A DNA stretch of 64,000 nt from Paracoccaceae bacterium (GCA_022843025.1 JALHOL010000003.1:416101-480100), one strand, 5' to 3'; shown: positions 8,666-17,311, numbered from the stretch's first letter. Notes: generated by a model not told the origin, from the sequence alone. Translations and numbers: made by a program.

Positions 8666-9837
8666 CCGACGTTTTCCTCTGCGCCCATCGCCGCACCCCC
8701 ATTGGCCGCCATGGCGGCGCGATGGCCATGGTCCGCCCCGATGACATGGCCGCCCATGTGATTGACGGGCTCTTGGACCTGCATCCCGGTCTGACGGTGG
8801 ATGAGGTAATCCTGGGCTGCGCCAATCAGGCGGGCGAGGATAACCGCAACGTCGCCCGCATGGCCGTCCTCCTCTCGCGCCTGCCCGACAGCGTGCCGGG
8901 ACTTACCGTGAATCGCCTTTGCGCCTCCGGCCTTGATGCGGTGATCGCAGGCGCACGCGCCGTGCGCGACGGGGCGGATGTTGTGATCGCAGGCGGTGTG
9001 GAAAGCATGACCCGCGCGCCCTTCGTTCTGGCCAAGGCGGAAACCGCCTTTTCGCGTCAGGCGGAGATACATGACACCACCATTGGCTGGCGTTTCGTGA
9101 ATGACCGGATCGCGCGCGCCTATGGCACAGACTCGATGCCCGAAACGGCCGAGAATGTGGCGGCAGAGCACGCGATCTCCCGCGCCGATCAGGATGCCTT
9201 CGCCCTGCGGTCGCAATCGCGCTACAGCGCCGATTGGCACGCGTGCGATCTCCTGCCCGTAACGATCACGGGGCGCAAAGGCGACACCGTGGTCGCGCAG
9301 GACGAACACCCACGCGCCACGACGCTGGAAAAGCTGGCCGCCCTGCCCACCCCGTTCCGCCCGGGCGGCACGATCACGGCAGGCAATGCCGCAGGCATCA
9401 ACGATGGCGCGGCTGCGCTGATCCTCGCCTCAGCCGCCGGGGTGAAGCGCCACGGCCTCACCCCCCTCGCCCGGATCGGCGCGGCGGCATCGGCAGGGGT
9501 TGCCCCGCGTGTCATGGGCGTCGGCCCGGTGGCCGCCGTGGAACGCCTGACCGCACGCACAGGCCGCGCGGCCGCCGATTTCGATGTGATAGAAATCAAC
9601 GAAGCCTTCGCCGCGCAGGTGCTGGCCTGCCTGCGCGCTTGGGGCATCGCGGACGATGATCCGCGTGTGAATGCCTTTGGTGGCGGCATCAGCATGGGCC
9701 ACCCGCTTGGCATGTCCGGCGCACGTATCGCGGGTACCGCCGCGCGCAGGCTGGCCGAAGGCGGCGGCAAAAGCGCTCTGGTCACGCTCTGCGTGGGCGT
9801 AGGCCAAGGCGTCGCGCTGGAGTTGCTGGCCATCTGA
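8662..9837 (+). CDS. acetyl-CoA acyltransferase, 3-oxoadipyl-CoA thiolase type
   Basis: A 391-residue thiolase. The start at 8662 is fixed by ATGA overlap with the dehydrogenase stop. Motifs: acylation Cys in TVNRLCASGLDAV near residue 90, GGVESMTRAPF, NAFGGGISMGHPLG with the active-site His, and VTLCVGVGQG with the second catalytic Cys. The segment YGTDSMPETAENVA is characteristic of 3-oxoadipyl-CoA thiolases (PcaF/PaaJ-like). This suggests that the end product of the ring-opened pathway is a C6 dicarboxylyl-CoA cleaved to succinyl-CoA or a similar acyl-CoA plus acetyl-CoA. Last gene of the rightward operon. Family certain, exact acyl chain inferred. Confidence 0.93.
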   Translation: MTDVFLCAHRRTPIGRHGGAMAMVRPDDMAAHVIDGLLDLHPGLTVDEVILGCANQAGEDNRNVARMAVLLSRLPDSVPGLTVNRLCASGLDAVIAGARAVRDGADVVIAGGVESMTRAPFVLAKAETAFSRQAEIHDTTIGWRFVNDRIARAYGTDSMPETAENVAAEHAISRADQDAFALRSQSRYSADWHACDLLPVTITGRKGDTVVAQDEHPRATTLEKLAALPTPFRPGGTITAGNAAGINDGAAALILASAAGVKRHGLTPLARIGAAASAGVAPRVMGVGPVAAVERLTARTGRAAADFDVIEINEAFAAQVLACLRAWGIADDDPRVNAFGGGISMGHPLGMSGARIAGTAARRLAEGGGKSALVTLCVGVGQGVALELLAI

Positions 9838-9856
9838 CCCGGCCTGCCGAGGGGCG

Positions 9857-10843
9857 CTATCCCCCCGCCCGCCCCCCCGTCCTCAAGGTATCGCGTGGCG
9901 ACAGACCATACTGCGCGCGGTAAAGCTCGGAAAACCGCCCGAAGTGGGTAAAGCCCCAGCGCAGCGCAACATCGGTGACTGTCGTTCCCGGCGGTGCAGA
10001 CAAAAGATCGGCATGCGCCCGCGCCAACCGCGCCGCGCGCCAAAAGGCCAGCGGCGTGGTCCCCCGCCAATCGCGAAAGGCCAGTTGCAGCCCGCGCGGC
10101 GAAACCCCCGCCGCCGCCGCCACATCCTCGATGGTGATGGGCTGATCCAGATGCGCCTCGATGAACCCTTCGGCCAGCCGCAGATGGCGCGGCCGGGGGG
10201 CCGCGCGCTGGCGCGCGATCTGGGGGTGATGGTCGTGCCGCGCCTCCAAGAGGCCCGAAAGCACCGTGCTTTCAATCTGCCGCGCCATCAGCCCCGGCCC
10301 GATGGGCGGGTTGCCCGCATCCACCTCATCCACCAACCACAGCACCAGCCGCCGTAGCGCCGCGCCCGGTCCAGAAGCCAAGTCCAGCGGCCCGTCAAAC
10401 GTCAGCGGTCGGTCCGATGGGCCGCCCAGCAGACCCGCCAGATGATCCTGCATCGCCCGGCGCGAGATCTACACCAGAACCTGCCGCGTGCCTTCTTCCC
10501 ATGTCATCCGCGTGGGCAGATGCGGGTTCAGGATCGCCGCGCGGTCGGGCGTAGACAGATAGGTATCGCGCCCGTTGGTGATTTCCGCACCGCCCTCCAG
10601 CGGGATCTGCAACAGGTAGAACCCGCCCAACTCCCCCGGCGCGATCCGCGTGCGCGCGCCGTATTCGATGTAGTTCAGCGACAGCCGTTCCCCCGCCAAA
10701 TGATGGTGGCAGGCATCAAACAGGTTCCGCGCCCCCAGCGTTTCCAGCCGGTGCGGGCAGAACACCGCCGCCACCCGCTCGCGCGCCTCATCAAGGTCGC
10801 GGGTGCGAAACAGAGCATGATGACGCAGAAGCGGCAGGTTCAT
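9857..10843 (-). pseudogene. AraC family transcriptional regulator interrupted by an in-frame TAG
   Basis: One continuous frame of 329 codons from MNLPLLRHHALF at 10843 to 9857 reads as a complete AraC regulator: an N-terminal AraC-binding-like domain (FDACHHHLAGERLSLNYIEY, ILNPHLPTRM) and a C-terminal AraC helix-turn-helix pair (PITIEDVAAAAGVSPRGLQL, TTVTDVALRWGFTHFGRFS). Codon 125 is TAG (10469-10471). The reading is RQVLV-stop-ISRRAMQDHLAGLLG, exactly where the family continues without a break, typically with a basic residue and I/L-P-R. No insertion or frame change is needed, so this is a single nonsense substitution (for example from AAG or CAG). It is adjacent to and convergent with the thiolase operon, so it was probably its regulator. 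Alternatives: sequencing error, or stop readthrough. Confidence 0.85.
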
Positions 10844-10992
10844 CAGCGGCGACCTTTGTGTCCTTGGCCTTGTTTTCTTGATCCAGCCTAGCATGACAGC
10901 CGCCAATCAGACCCGCCCCGCCTGTCGATTTTTTCGTTTTCCGGATAATCCCCGCGCCCGGCGGATAGACCCATCCCGCCAGCCCGTCACAA

Positions 10993-11011
10993 TCCTTTCA
11001 AATTCAAAGGA
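10993..11011. promoter_or_regulatory. inverted repeat upstream of the SDR gene
   Basis: TCCTTT and AAAGGA flank CAAATTC (10993-11011), ending 17 bases before the SDR start at 11029. The centre TTTCAAATTCAAA resembles the TTTCAAG half-sites of the palindrome at 6741. Candidate operator; the bound protein is unknown. Confidence 0.4.
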
Positions 11012-11028
11012 AAAAGCGGAGGGCGCGG

Positions 11029-11796
11029 ATGCGGGGATTATCGGGCAAGGTGGCCATCGTGCCGGGGGGCTGCACGAAAATCGGGCGCGCGGTGGTCGAT
11101 GCCTTTGTCGCCGCAGGCACAAAGGTGATGGTGGCAGACATCGCACCGGGCGAGGGATTCGCGCCCGAAGTGGGGTTTCAATCCTGCGACCTGCGCGATG
11201 ATGCCCAGATCACCGCGCTCGTGGCTGCCACGAAGGACCGGTTCGGCCGCATCGACTTTCTGGTGAACGTCGCCTGTTCCTATCTGGACAACGGCGCTGC
11301 CTCCACTCGCGCGGAATGGCTGGAAAGCCTGAACGTGAACGTGGTGGGATCGGTCATGCTGATGCAGGCAGCCGAGGCGGAGTTGGCCGCGACCCATGGC
11401 GCGATCGTCAATTTCGGCTCCATCTCTTCGCGCGTGGCGCAGACGGGGCGCTGGCTATACCCGGTGTCCAAGGCCGCGATCCTGCAACTCACGCGCAATC
11501 AGGCGATGGACCTTGCCCCCAAGGGCATACGCGTGAACGCCGTCAGCCCCGGCTGGACTTGGTCGAACATCATGGACCAGTTGACGAACAGCAACCGCGC
11601 CAAAACCGATGCTGTCGCCGCCCCCTTCCACCTGCTGGGCCGCGTCGCAAACCCGGAAGAGGTGGCCTCCGCCGTGCTGTTCCTCTGCTCAGATGAGGCC
11701 AGCTTCATCACCGGAACCGATCTCTGCGTCGATGGCGGCTATACTGCCATGGGCCCGGAACAGGCGGTGCCTGCCATCCCGCTTTTGATGTCCTGA
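11029..11796 (+). CDS. SDR family oxidoreductase
   Basis: A 255-residue classical SDR. The N-terminal KVAIVPGGCTKIGRAVVDAF replaces the usual T-G-x-x-x-G-I-G by P-G-G-C-T-K-I-G, and the NNAG motif reads NVAC, so it is a divergent member. The catalytic parts are intact: NFGSISS with the serine and YPVSKAA with Tyr and Lys, then VNAVSPGWTWSNIM. AEGGAG precedes the start at good spacing. It is followed after ~50 bases by the FMO-type gene on the same strand, so both are probably one transcript of the upper pathway. Likely oxidises or reduces an alcohol/ketone intermediate; substrate unknown. Confidence 0.9.
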   Translation: MRGLSGKVAIVPGGCTKIGRAVVDAFVAAGTKVMVADIAPGEGFAPEVGFQSCDLRDDAQITALVAATKDRFGRIDFLVNVACSYLDNGAASTRAEWLESLNVNVVGSVMLMQAAEAELAATHGAIVNFGSISSRVAQTGRWLYPVSKAAILQLTRNQAMDLAPKGIRVNAVSPGWTWSNIMDQLTNSNRAKTDAVAAPFHLLGRVANPEEVASAVLFLCSDEASFITGTDLCVDGGYTAMGPEQAVPAIPLLMS

Positions 11797-11849
11797 CCTT
11801 TGGCGAGGGGTCGCGATAAGGCCCCCGCCCCAACCCACGGGGAACCACA

Positions 11850-13352
11850 ATGAAAATCGCCATCATCGGGGCCGGTTTTGCCGGACTGACCACCGCGCGC
11901 CACCTGCGCGACTTCGGCCATGACGTGACCGTGTTCGAAAAGGTGCATGACGTGGGCGGCGTCTGGTCCACCACGCGGCTTTATCCCGGCGTATCGACGC
12001 AAAATGGCAAGGACACCTATCACCTGTCCGATTTCCCGATGCCGAAACACTATCCCGAATGGCCGTCAGGCCAGCAGGTGCAGGCCTATCTGAACGCCTA
12101 TGCCGATCACTTTGGCCTGAACCCTCTGATCCGCCTGTCCACCCCCGTCACCCATGCGGCACAGGGCGCAGACGGGCGCTGGACCGTCACCTTCCGGCCC
12201 GACGGGCAGGCGGAACAAACGGAGAGCTTCGATTTCCTGACCATCTGCAACGGCATCTTCTCTGCCCCCGCCATCCCCGACTTCCCCGGTGCGGCAGAGT
12301 TCAAATCCGCAGGCGGCACGATCTGCCATTCTTCGGAATTCCTCGATCTGGAACAGGCGAGGGGCAAGCATGTGGTGGTGATCGGCTATGGCAAATCCTC
12401 TTGCGATGTGGCGGTGGGGCTGGTCGATGCCGCTGCCTCCATGACCGTGGTCGCGCGGGAACTGATCTGGAAAATGCCCAAGAAACTGGGCGGCGTGCTG
12501 AATTACAAATACATCTTCCTCACCCGGATGGGCGAGGCGCTGTTTCCCTATATCCGCCTGCAGGGGGTTGAGAAATTCCTACACGGCGCAGGCCGCCCGG
12601 TGCGCAACTCCATGCTGGGATCGGTGCAGGCGGTGATCACCAAACAGCTGAAACTCAAACAGCGCGGCGCACTGCCGCGAGGGTCATTCGAACGCATCGC
12701 GCGGTCCACCGTCAGCCTTGTCACCGACGGCTTCTTTGATCTGGTGGAGAAAGGCCGCATCACCATCAAGCGTGACACGGCCATCGACCAGTTGGTTGTC
12801 GAAGGCGGCCGCCGCTTTGCCCTGCTGAAATCGGGCGAAAAGATCCCCGCCGATATCGTGATCTGCGGCACCGGATGGCGGCAAGAGGTGCCCTTCCTCG
12901 ACCCTGCGCTTCAGGCGCGCATCATGGACGGGCGCGGCAATTTCCGCCTCTATCGCTGCATCCTGCCCACGGGCGTGCGCAACCTTGCCTTCAACGGCTA
13001 TAATTCCTCCTTCTTCTCGCCCCTGTCGGCGGAAATGGGCGCGCTCTGGATCGCGGCCCATCTGGGCGGCGCGCTGGACCTGCCGTCCGAGCGTGCGCAG
13101 CTTGAGGCGACCGATGCCCGCCTGCGCTGGATGGAGGAACGGACCGAAGGCAAACATGCGCGCGGCACCAATATCATCCCCTTTTCCATGCATCAGGTGG
13201 ATGAGTTGCTTGCAGACATGGGCCTGTCCATCGGCCCGATGCAGCGCTTCATGGAATGGCAGATGCCGGTCAAGCCGGGGGCCTATGCCCGCGTCGCGCG
13301 CGACCTGCACCGCCGGCTGGACAGCGTCGAACGAAAACCCGTGCTGGCCTGA
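11850..13352 (+). CDS. flavin-containing monooxygenase (FMO/Baeyer-Villiger type)
   Basis: A 500-residue class B flavoprotein monooxygenase. The FAD fingerprint is IAIIGAGFAGLTTARHL at residue 3; the FMO region FPGAAEF followed by GGTICHSSEF near residue 150 corresponds to the F-x-G-x-x-x-H-x-x-x-Y/F identifier; VVVIGYGKSSCDVAVG near residue 175 is the NADP-binding site. Such enzymes insert one oxygen atom into N, S or carbonyl-containing substrates, and some bacterial FMOs oxidise indole to indoxyl. It shares a strand with the SDR and is convergent with the MarR-like gene (six bases between stops). An early step on the imported substrate is plausible but inferred. Confidence 0.9.
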   Translation: MKIAIIGAGFAGLTTARHLRDFGHDVTVFEKVHDVGGVWSTTRLYPGVSTQNGKDTYHLSDFPMPKHYPEWPSGQQVQAYLNAYADHFGLNPLIRLSTPVTHAAQGADGRWTVTFRPDGQAEQTESFDFLTICNGIFSAPAIPDFPGAAEFKSAGGTICHSSEFLDLEQARGKHVVVIGYGKSSCDVAVGLVDAAASMTVVARELIWKMPKKLGGVLNYKYIFLTRMGEALFPYIRLQGVEKFLHGAGRPVRNSMLGSVQAVITKQLKLKQRGALPRGSFERIARSTVSLVTDGFFDLVEKGRITIKRDTAIDQLVVEGGRRFALLKSGEKIPADIVICGTGWRQEVPFLDPALQARIMDGRGNFRLYRCILPTGVRNLAFNGYNSSFFSPLSAEMGALWIAAHLGGALDLPSERAQLEATDARLRWMEERTEGKHARGTNIIPFSMHQVDELLADMGLSIGPMQRFMEWQMPVKPGAYARVARDLHRRLDSVERKPVLA

Positions 13353-13358
13353 ACCGCG

Positions 13359-13913
13359 TCACGGCCTGCGATGCGTGGCGGCAACGCGCGAGATTTCCTC
13401 GTAAATCCCGGATAGCAGGTTCAGTGTGCGCGTGGCCTCGGCCAGGCGTTCGCTGAATCCCGGCACATTGGCCACCGCCTGCAACAACAGCCGCCGCCGC
13501 AATGCGCCGTAATCCTCGGTCACACGCAGGCCTTCTTCGGTCACCTCATAGGTCACACCCGACCGCCCCGCCCCCTTGCGCAGCACCAGCCCGGCCCCGA
13601 TCAGCTTGCGCAGCGAATACTGGATGTTGGGCACATCATCCCGATTCGTCAGCCGCGCCAGATCCTTGATCGTCTTGGGGCGGTCGTTCATCCGGATGAT
13701 GTGCAAAAGCGCGTTCTCCGGCCCCGTCGCCGCCAGATCGCAGACCGACGCCAGACATTCCGATTGCCAGCGCCCGAATCCCTCAAACGTGCGCATCAGG
13801 GCAAACTCCAGCTCGGTCGTGTCCACCTCGACCGCGCTTTGCGCCAGATGCCAGTGCCAATCCAGCCCCCGCACCCGTGCATCATTTTGAACTGGAATGA
13901 TTTTGTCTGCCAT
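13359..13913 (-). CDS. MarR-type winged-helix transcriptional regulator
   Basis: A 184-residue protein from MADKIIPVQND; the frame is open 12 codons further upstream, so the start is uncertain. The winged-helix part PKTIKDLARLTNRDDVPNIQYSLRKLIGAGLV with wing RSGVTYEVTEEG (about residues 75-130) marks a MarR-related regulator (HTH_27-like group). It is longer than ordinary MarR proteins, with N- and C-terminal helices for dimerisation. It is divergent from the RutA-like monooxygenase; the 116-base gap is AT-rich with repeated elements. Likely controls the monooxygenase/reductase pair. Ligand unknown. Confidence 0.85.
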   Translation of the reverse strand: MADKIIPVQNDARVRGLDWHWHLAQSAVEVDTTELEFALMRTFEGFGRWQSECLASVCDLAATGPENALLHIIRMNDRPKTIKDLARLTNRDDVPNIQYSLRKLIGAGLVLRKGAGRSGVTYEVTEEGLRVTEDYGALRRRLLLQAVANVPGFSERLAEATRTLNLLSGIYEEISRVAATHRRP

Positions 13914-13965
13914 GAACCCCGCCCTTTTCCAGCGTGACTCTGGCCGCACGCGCCCGTTGACGCAA

Positions 13966-14018
13966 TTGGAATTTACGATAGACTTTCAAACATAAAATAC
14001 TTTTAAAACTCCAACAGG
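13966..14018. promoter_or_regulatory. AT-rich divergent promoter with inverted and direct repeats
   Basis: Between the MarR-type gene and the LLM monooxygenase. TTGGA near 13970 and TCCAA near 14010 form an outer inverted repeat. Inside it, ACTTTCAAAC and ACTTTTAAAAC form an imperfect direct repeat. Base composition contrasts sharply with the flanking GC-rich genes. Likely holds both promoters and the regulator site; exact -35/-10 boxes cannot be assigned by eye. Confidence 0.5.
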
Positions 14019-14029
14019 GACGGCTGACA

Positions 14030-15121
14030 ATGACCCAACACCCGATGCTCTCGGGCGATCGTTTTCGCCTTGGCACTTTTTCCACCAACTGCTCCTCGGG
14101 CATGACGCCCACCAAAGCGCCCGAACGCTGGAACAACAGTTGGGACAACAACCTGAAACTGGCAAAGATGCTGGATGAGGCGGGGATTGATTTCATGCTG
14201 CCGATTGCCCGCTGGATCGGTTACGGCGGCGAGACGGATTTCCACGGCGGCGTGCTGGAAACCATGACCTGGGCCGCGGGCCTGCTGGCCGCCACAAAGA
14301 ACATCGCCGTCTTCGCCACCATCCACACTGCCGCCAACCACCCCGTCGTGGTGGCCAAGCAGATGGCCACGATCGACCAGATCGGCCACGGCCGCGCCGG
14401 GCTGAACATCGTCGCGGGCTGGAACAAGCCGGAATATGAGGCGCTGGGTCTGACCCTGCCCGATGACCATGAAACCCGTTACGGCTATGCGCAGGAATGG
14501 TTCGACCTGATCCGCAAGCTGTGGACATCAGACGATCATTTCGACTGGGACGGCAAGTACTTCAAAGCCGCCAAGGTGAAGGGCGACCCGAAACCAATGC
14601 GCGGCACGGTCCCCATCATCAACGCGGCAGGCAGCCCGCAAGGCCGCGAATTTGCCACCGACAATGCCAACTTCCTGTTCACCCCCGCCATCGACCTTGA
14701 ACGCTCAAAGGCGGAAATCGCGGAACTGAAGGCGCAGGCCAAGGCCAAGGGGCGCGATGTGAACGTGCTGACCTTCAGCCATGTCATCTGCCGCCCGACC
14801 GAGGATGAAGCAAAGGCCTATGCCGATTACACCGCCGTGCAGAATGCCGATACCGATGCCGTCGACAATCTGGTGCGCCTGCAATTCGCCCATGCCCACA
14901 GCTTTCCCCATGATCTGCTGGCCCAGATCAAGCATCTTTTTGCGCTGGGGCATGGCGGTTTCCCCTTGATTGGCACGCCGGAACAGGTGGCCGACGGAAT
15001 CGTGAAGCTGCATGCGACAGGATTTGCAGGAACCACGCTTTCCTTTGTCGATTATGTCGAAGAGTTCCCCTATTTCCGTGACCATGTGCTGCCCCGGCTG
15101 GAGGCGGCAGGGATCAGATAG
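14030..15121 (+). CDS. LLM class FMN-dependent monooxygenase, RutA-like
   Basis: A 363-residue bacterial luciferase-like (TIM-barrel) flavin monooxygenase. Regions shared with pyrimidine monooxygenase RutA include ARWIGYGGETDFHGGVLET near residue 62, ATIDQIGHGRAGLNIVAGW near residue 112 followed by KPEYEALG, and TRYGYAQEWFDLIRKLW. RutA uses flavin (per)oxide chemistry to cleave an amide bond in the uracil ring. The reduced FMN would come from the flavin reductase encoded 11 bases downstream. In a cluster that also encodes a putative lactam hydrolase, an oxidative C-N or lactam-ring reaction is possible. Family certain; substrate unknown. Confidence 0.9.
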   Translation: MTQHPMLSGDRFRLGTFSTNCSSGMTPTKAPERWNNSWDNNLKLAKMLDEAGIDFMLPIARWIGYGGETDFHGGVLETMTWAAGLLAATKNIAVFATIHTAANHPVVVAKQMATIDQIGHGRAGLNIVAGWNKPEYEALGLTLPDDHETRYGYAQEWFDLIRKLWTSDDHFDWDGKYFKAAKVKGDPKPMRGTVPIINAAGSPQGREFATDNANFLFTPAIDLERSKAEIAELKAQAKAKGRDVNVLTFSHVICRPTEDEAKAYADYTAVQNADTDAVDNLVRLQFAHAHSFPHDLLAQIKHLFALGHGGFPLIGTPEQVADGIVKLHATGFAGTTLSFVDYVEEFPYFRDHVLPRLEAAGIR

Positions 15122-15132
15122 GAGAATGGCAG

Positions 15133-15624
15133 ATGGCCGAACCGGACGCCAAAGCGTTTCGCGATGCGATGCGCGCCTTTGTGGGCAATTGCAGCGTGAT
15201 CACCGTGGGCGAGGGCGAAGAGGCGACGGGGTTGGTCGTCACCTCGGCCATCTCGCTTTCGGCCGAACCACCCTTGCTGCTGGCCTGCGTGAACCGCTCG
15301 GCCTCCAGCCACCCCTTGTTCGCGCGCTACGGCCATTTCGGCTGGAACTCGCTGGGCGCGGCGCATCAGCCGGTGGCGGAACGCTTCTCCGGCTTTGCCG
15401 GGGTGCGCGGGGCCGCGCGCTATGAAGGGGCGGAATGGGAAACCGCCGTCACCGGGGCGCAACTCCTGAAGGGCGCACCGGCCGCCTTTGACTGCACGCT
15501 GGAGGAAATGATCGACCGCGCTACCCATTCCATCCTGATCGGCCGCGTCCGCGCGATCCGCACCACCCCGAACGCCGGGGCGTTGATGTATTGGAACGGC
15601 GCTTATCGCGCGCTAGAGGCTTAA
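15133..15624 (+). CDS. flavin reductase family protein
   Basis: A 163-residue FMN-binding split-barrel flavin reductase (RutF/HpaC type). Visible: VGNCSVITVGEGEEATGLVVTSA-type N-terminal barrel, the conserved LSAEPPLLLACVNR segment, and the C-terminal IGRVRAIRTTPNAGALMYWNGAYR. It supplies reduced FMN, using NAD(P)H, to the RutA-like monooxygenase immediately upstream; the pair mirrors RutA-RutF. GGAGAATGGCAG just before the ATG provides the ribosome-binding site. A strong hairpin and a dispersed repeat follow the stop codon. Confidence 0.92.
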   Translation: MAEPDAKAFRDAMRAFVGNCSVITVGEGEEATGLVVTSAISLSAEPPLLLACVNRSASSHPLFARYGHFGWNSLGAAHQPVAERFSGFAGVRGAARYEGAEWETAVTGAQLLKGAPAAFDCTLEEMIDRATHSILIGRVRAIRTTPNAGALMYWNGAYRALEA

Positions 15625-15630
15625 GGCCGC

Positions 15631-15654
15631 AAGGGGGGGCAACCGCCCCCCCTT
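15631..15654 (+). terminator. GC hairpin after the flavin reductase gene
   Basis: A perfect 10-bp stem with AACC loop; its core GGGGGGGCAACCGCCCCCCC is identical to that at 25598-25617. It starts seven bases after the stop codon and is followed by T-poor sequence, so it may be a Rho-assisted or RNA-stabilising hairpin rather than a textbook intrinsic terminator. Confidence 0.6.
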
Positions 15655-15703
15655 GACCCCCCATTTTCCTTTTGCCCAAACCTTGCGCAGCGGTGCGGGC
15701 AGA

Positions 15704-15727
15704 TTGGGTATTTGGGCCAAGATGAAG
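15704..15727 (+). repeat. dispersed 3'-end repeat copy
   Basis: Contains TTGGGTATTTGGGCCAAGAT followed by GAAG, in sense orientation 80 bases after the flavin reductase stop. The same 23-base core recurs at 25668-25690 and, with small changes, at 39229-39251 and 47187-47203. CTAGA/TCTAG inverted repeat follows at 15731-15745. Confidence 0.75.
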
Positions 15728-15748
15728 CGGCTAGAAAAGATCTAGGTG

Positions 15749-17311
15749 TCAGGCGAAACTGCGGATCGTAGCCACAGCCCCGTCCAACGCCTTGCCCTCT
15801 TCATCCTTCAGCGCAGCCTCCCGCAACCGGCGGCACCAGTCGGCGGCATCCGGGCGCGCGGCGATCTGCGCGGTGGCGGCAAGGACGCGGTCAAACTTGG
15901 ATTGCCCGCGCGCATGCGTATCGGAATAGCCCTTGATCAGGCGGCGACAGCGGATCAGTTCCACCGCCAGATCATAATTGCGCGCCGTCTCGGCCAAGGC
16001 CGTTTGCAACCAGCGCGCCATATGCGCCTGTTCCTGCGCGTGGCGCAGCGTGCGGCGACGCCATCCGCGCAAGCCCCCCACGATATGCAAAGTCAGAAAG
16101 GCGCGCAGGCTGTCGGTCCGCAGGCGGCGGCCCTTGTTGAACCACAGATCCAGCCGCGCCATCCATTTCGGATCGGCCTCCACCTTCGCACCCAGACGCG
16201 CCGGGAACAGCCCGACGATTTCCTCAGCCCGGGGGTGAAAGAATTCGGTCAGGTGCAGAAGGTTTGCCTCCTTCACCCCCATCTCCTTGCGGATACGGTC
16301 AAAGCGGCGGCCGCGGGTTTTCAGATCGGCCACGCGGATGATGTCGTCATAGGCCATGGCGTTGGCGATGTACTTCGCCGCCTCGCGCGACAGCACCCAG
16401 CCCTGCGCCGCGCTGTCCTGCGCCAGAACTGTGGCAAGCCGGTCCAGGTACTCGCCCCCATAGGCGATGTCCTGAAAATCCACCACCTTGCGCAGGCCCG
16501 GCAGGGCCATCTCGGCCACCGGCGCGGGCAGGGCCGCGACGCGGGCGGCAAGTGTGTCCCAGGCTGCCGTCAGCCGGGCGGGGCCTGTCACCTGTGCCGC
16601 TACCGCCTTGGGCTTTGGCGCGGCCACCTCGGCCACCGGGTTTGCCGCCACGGCCAGCGCCGCGCCAAAAGCGCGCAGCGACCCCTCCACTCCCTTGCCG
16701 CTGGCACGGATCGCAGCCTCGAACGCTGCGCGGTCAAAGGGCAGCGCCCCCGACCCCGCCAGCGCCCCGAAGAGCGAGGCGGAAATCACCGACCCGTTCG
16801 CAATCGCCAGCGCGTCGAAATCCGCCGCGATGAAGCGCTGCGCCGCGATCTCTGCCGCTGCCATCACCTCATCCGATGCCGCGATACCATCCCCCGGCAC
16901 CATCTTTTCCGACACCGCCAGCGCGCGGTGGGTGCTGGCGATCAGCGTGGTCCGGTCCGGCGTCACGAACCCCCGGATGATCGATCGCCCGGCCTCCATC
17001 ATTTCCGCCGCGATCATGATGTCCACATCGCCCGCCGCCGGCATCAGCGAAAAGACCGGCATCGGATCACCCGCCCGATGCGGGGCCATCTCGATGTAAT
17101 AGACCGTGGCCCCGGTCCGTTGCGCCACCCCTGCCACCGATGTGGCCTGCGCGGCATAGCCGTTGGATCGCGCCAGATCCTCGATCCAGCTGGTCAGAAC
17201 CCCGCCGCCCTGCCCACCCACGGCCAGGATCGCCAGCTTGATGATCCCCGACAGGCGCGGATCGGCGGATTTGGCGGGCAAGGCGCCCGACACCATGTCA
17301 TGCACCGTCAT
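15749..17311 (-). CDS. iorB: indolepyruvate:ferredoxin oxidoreductase beta-type subunit with C-terminal extension
   Basis: A 520-residue protein. The start at 17311 (MTVHDMVSG) overlaps the alpha-subunit stop by ATGA. Residues ~25-210 are the gamma/beta-type pyruvate-ferredoxin oxidoreductase domain: LAILAVGGQGGGVLTSWI, then SVAGVAQRTGATVYYIEM. The remaining ~300 residues are the long C-terminal extension (DUF6537-like) of the aerobic proteobacterial IorB type. With IorA it oxidatively decarboxylates an aryl-2-oxoacid to the aryl-CoA. Last gene of the five-gene leftward operon. The nearest proposed substrate here is 2-aminophenylglyoxylate (isatinate) or an indolepyruvate-like acid; this is inference. 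Confidence 0.9.
   Translation of the reverse strand: MTVHDMVSGALPAKSADPRLSGIIKLAILAVGGQGGGVLTSWIEDLARSNGYAAQATSVAGVAQRTGATVYYIEMAPHRAGDPMPVFSLMPAAGDVDIMIAAEMMEAGRSIIRGFVTPDRTTLIASTHRALAVSEKMVPGDGIAASDEVMAAAEIAAQRFIAADFDALAIANGSVISASLFGALAGSGALPFDRAAFEAAIRASGKGVEGSLRAFGAALAVAANPVAEVAAPKPKAVAAQVTGPARLTAAWDTLAARVAALPAPVAEMALPGLRKVVDFQDIAYGGEYLDRLATVLAQDSAAQGWVLSREAAKYIANAMAYDDIIRVADLKTRGRRFDRIRKEMGVKEANLLHLTEFFHPRAEEIVGLFPARLGAKVEADPKWMARLDLWFNKGRRLRTDSLRAFLTLHIVGGLRGWRRRTLRHAQEQAHMARWLQTALAETARNYDLAVELIRCRRLIKGYSDTHARGQSKFDRVLAATAQIAARPDAADWCRRLREAALKDEEGKALDGAVATIRSFA

Noticed and set aside
1..9837. Benzoyl-CoA epoxidase (box) pathway instead of the 2-aminobenzoyl-CoA route.
   Set aside because: No BoxA, BoxB or BoxC homologue is present, whereas the monooxygenase-OYE fusion and RidA fit the 2-aminobenzoyl-CoA pathway.
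10469..10471. In-frame TAG in the AraC gene as a possible pyrrolysine codon.
   Set aside because: AraC regulators do not use pyrrolysine, no pyl genes are visible, and the MttB homologue in this window has no TAG. A nonsense mutation is simpler.
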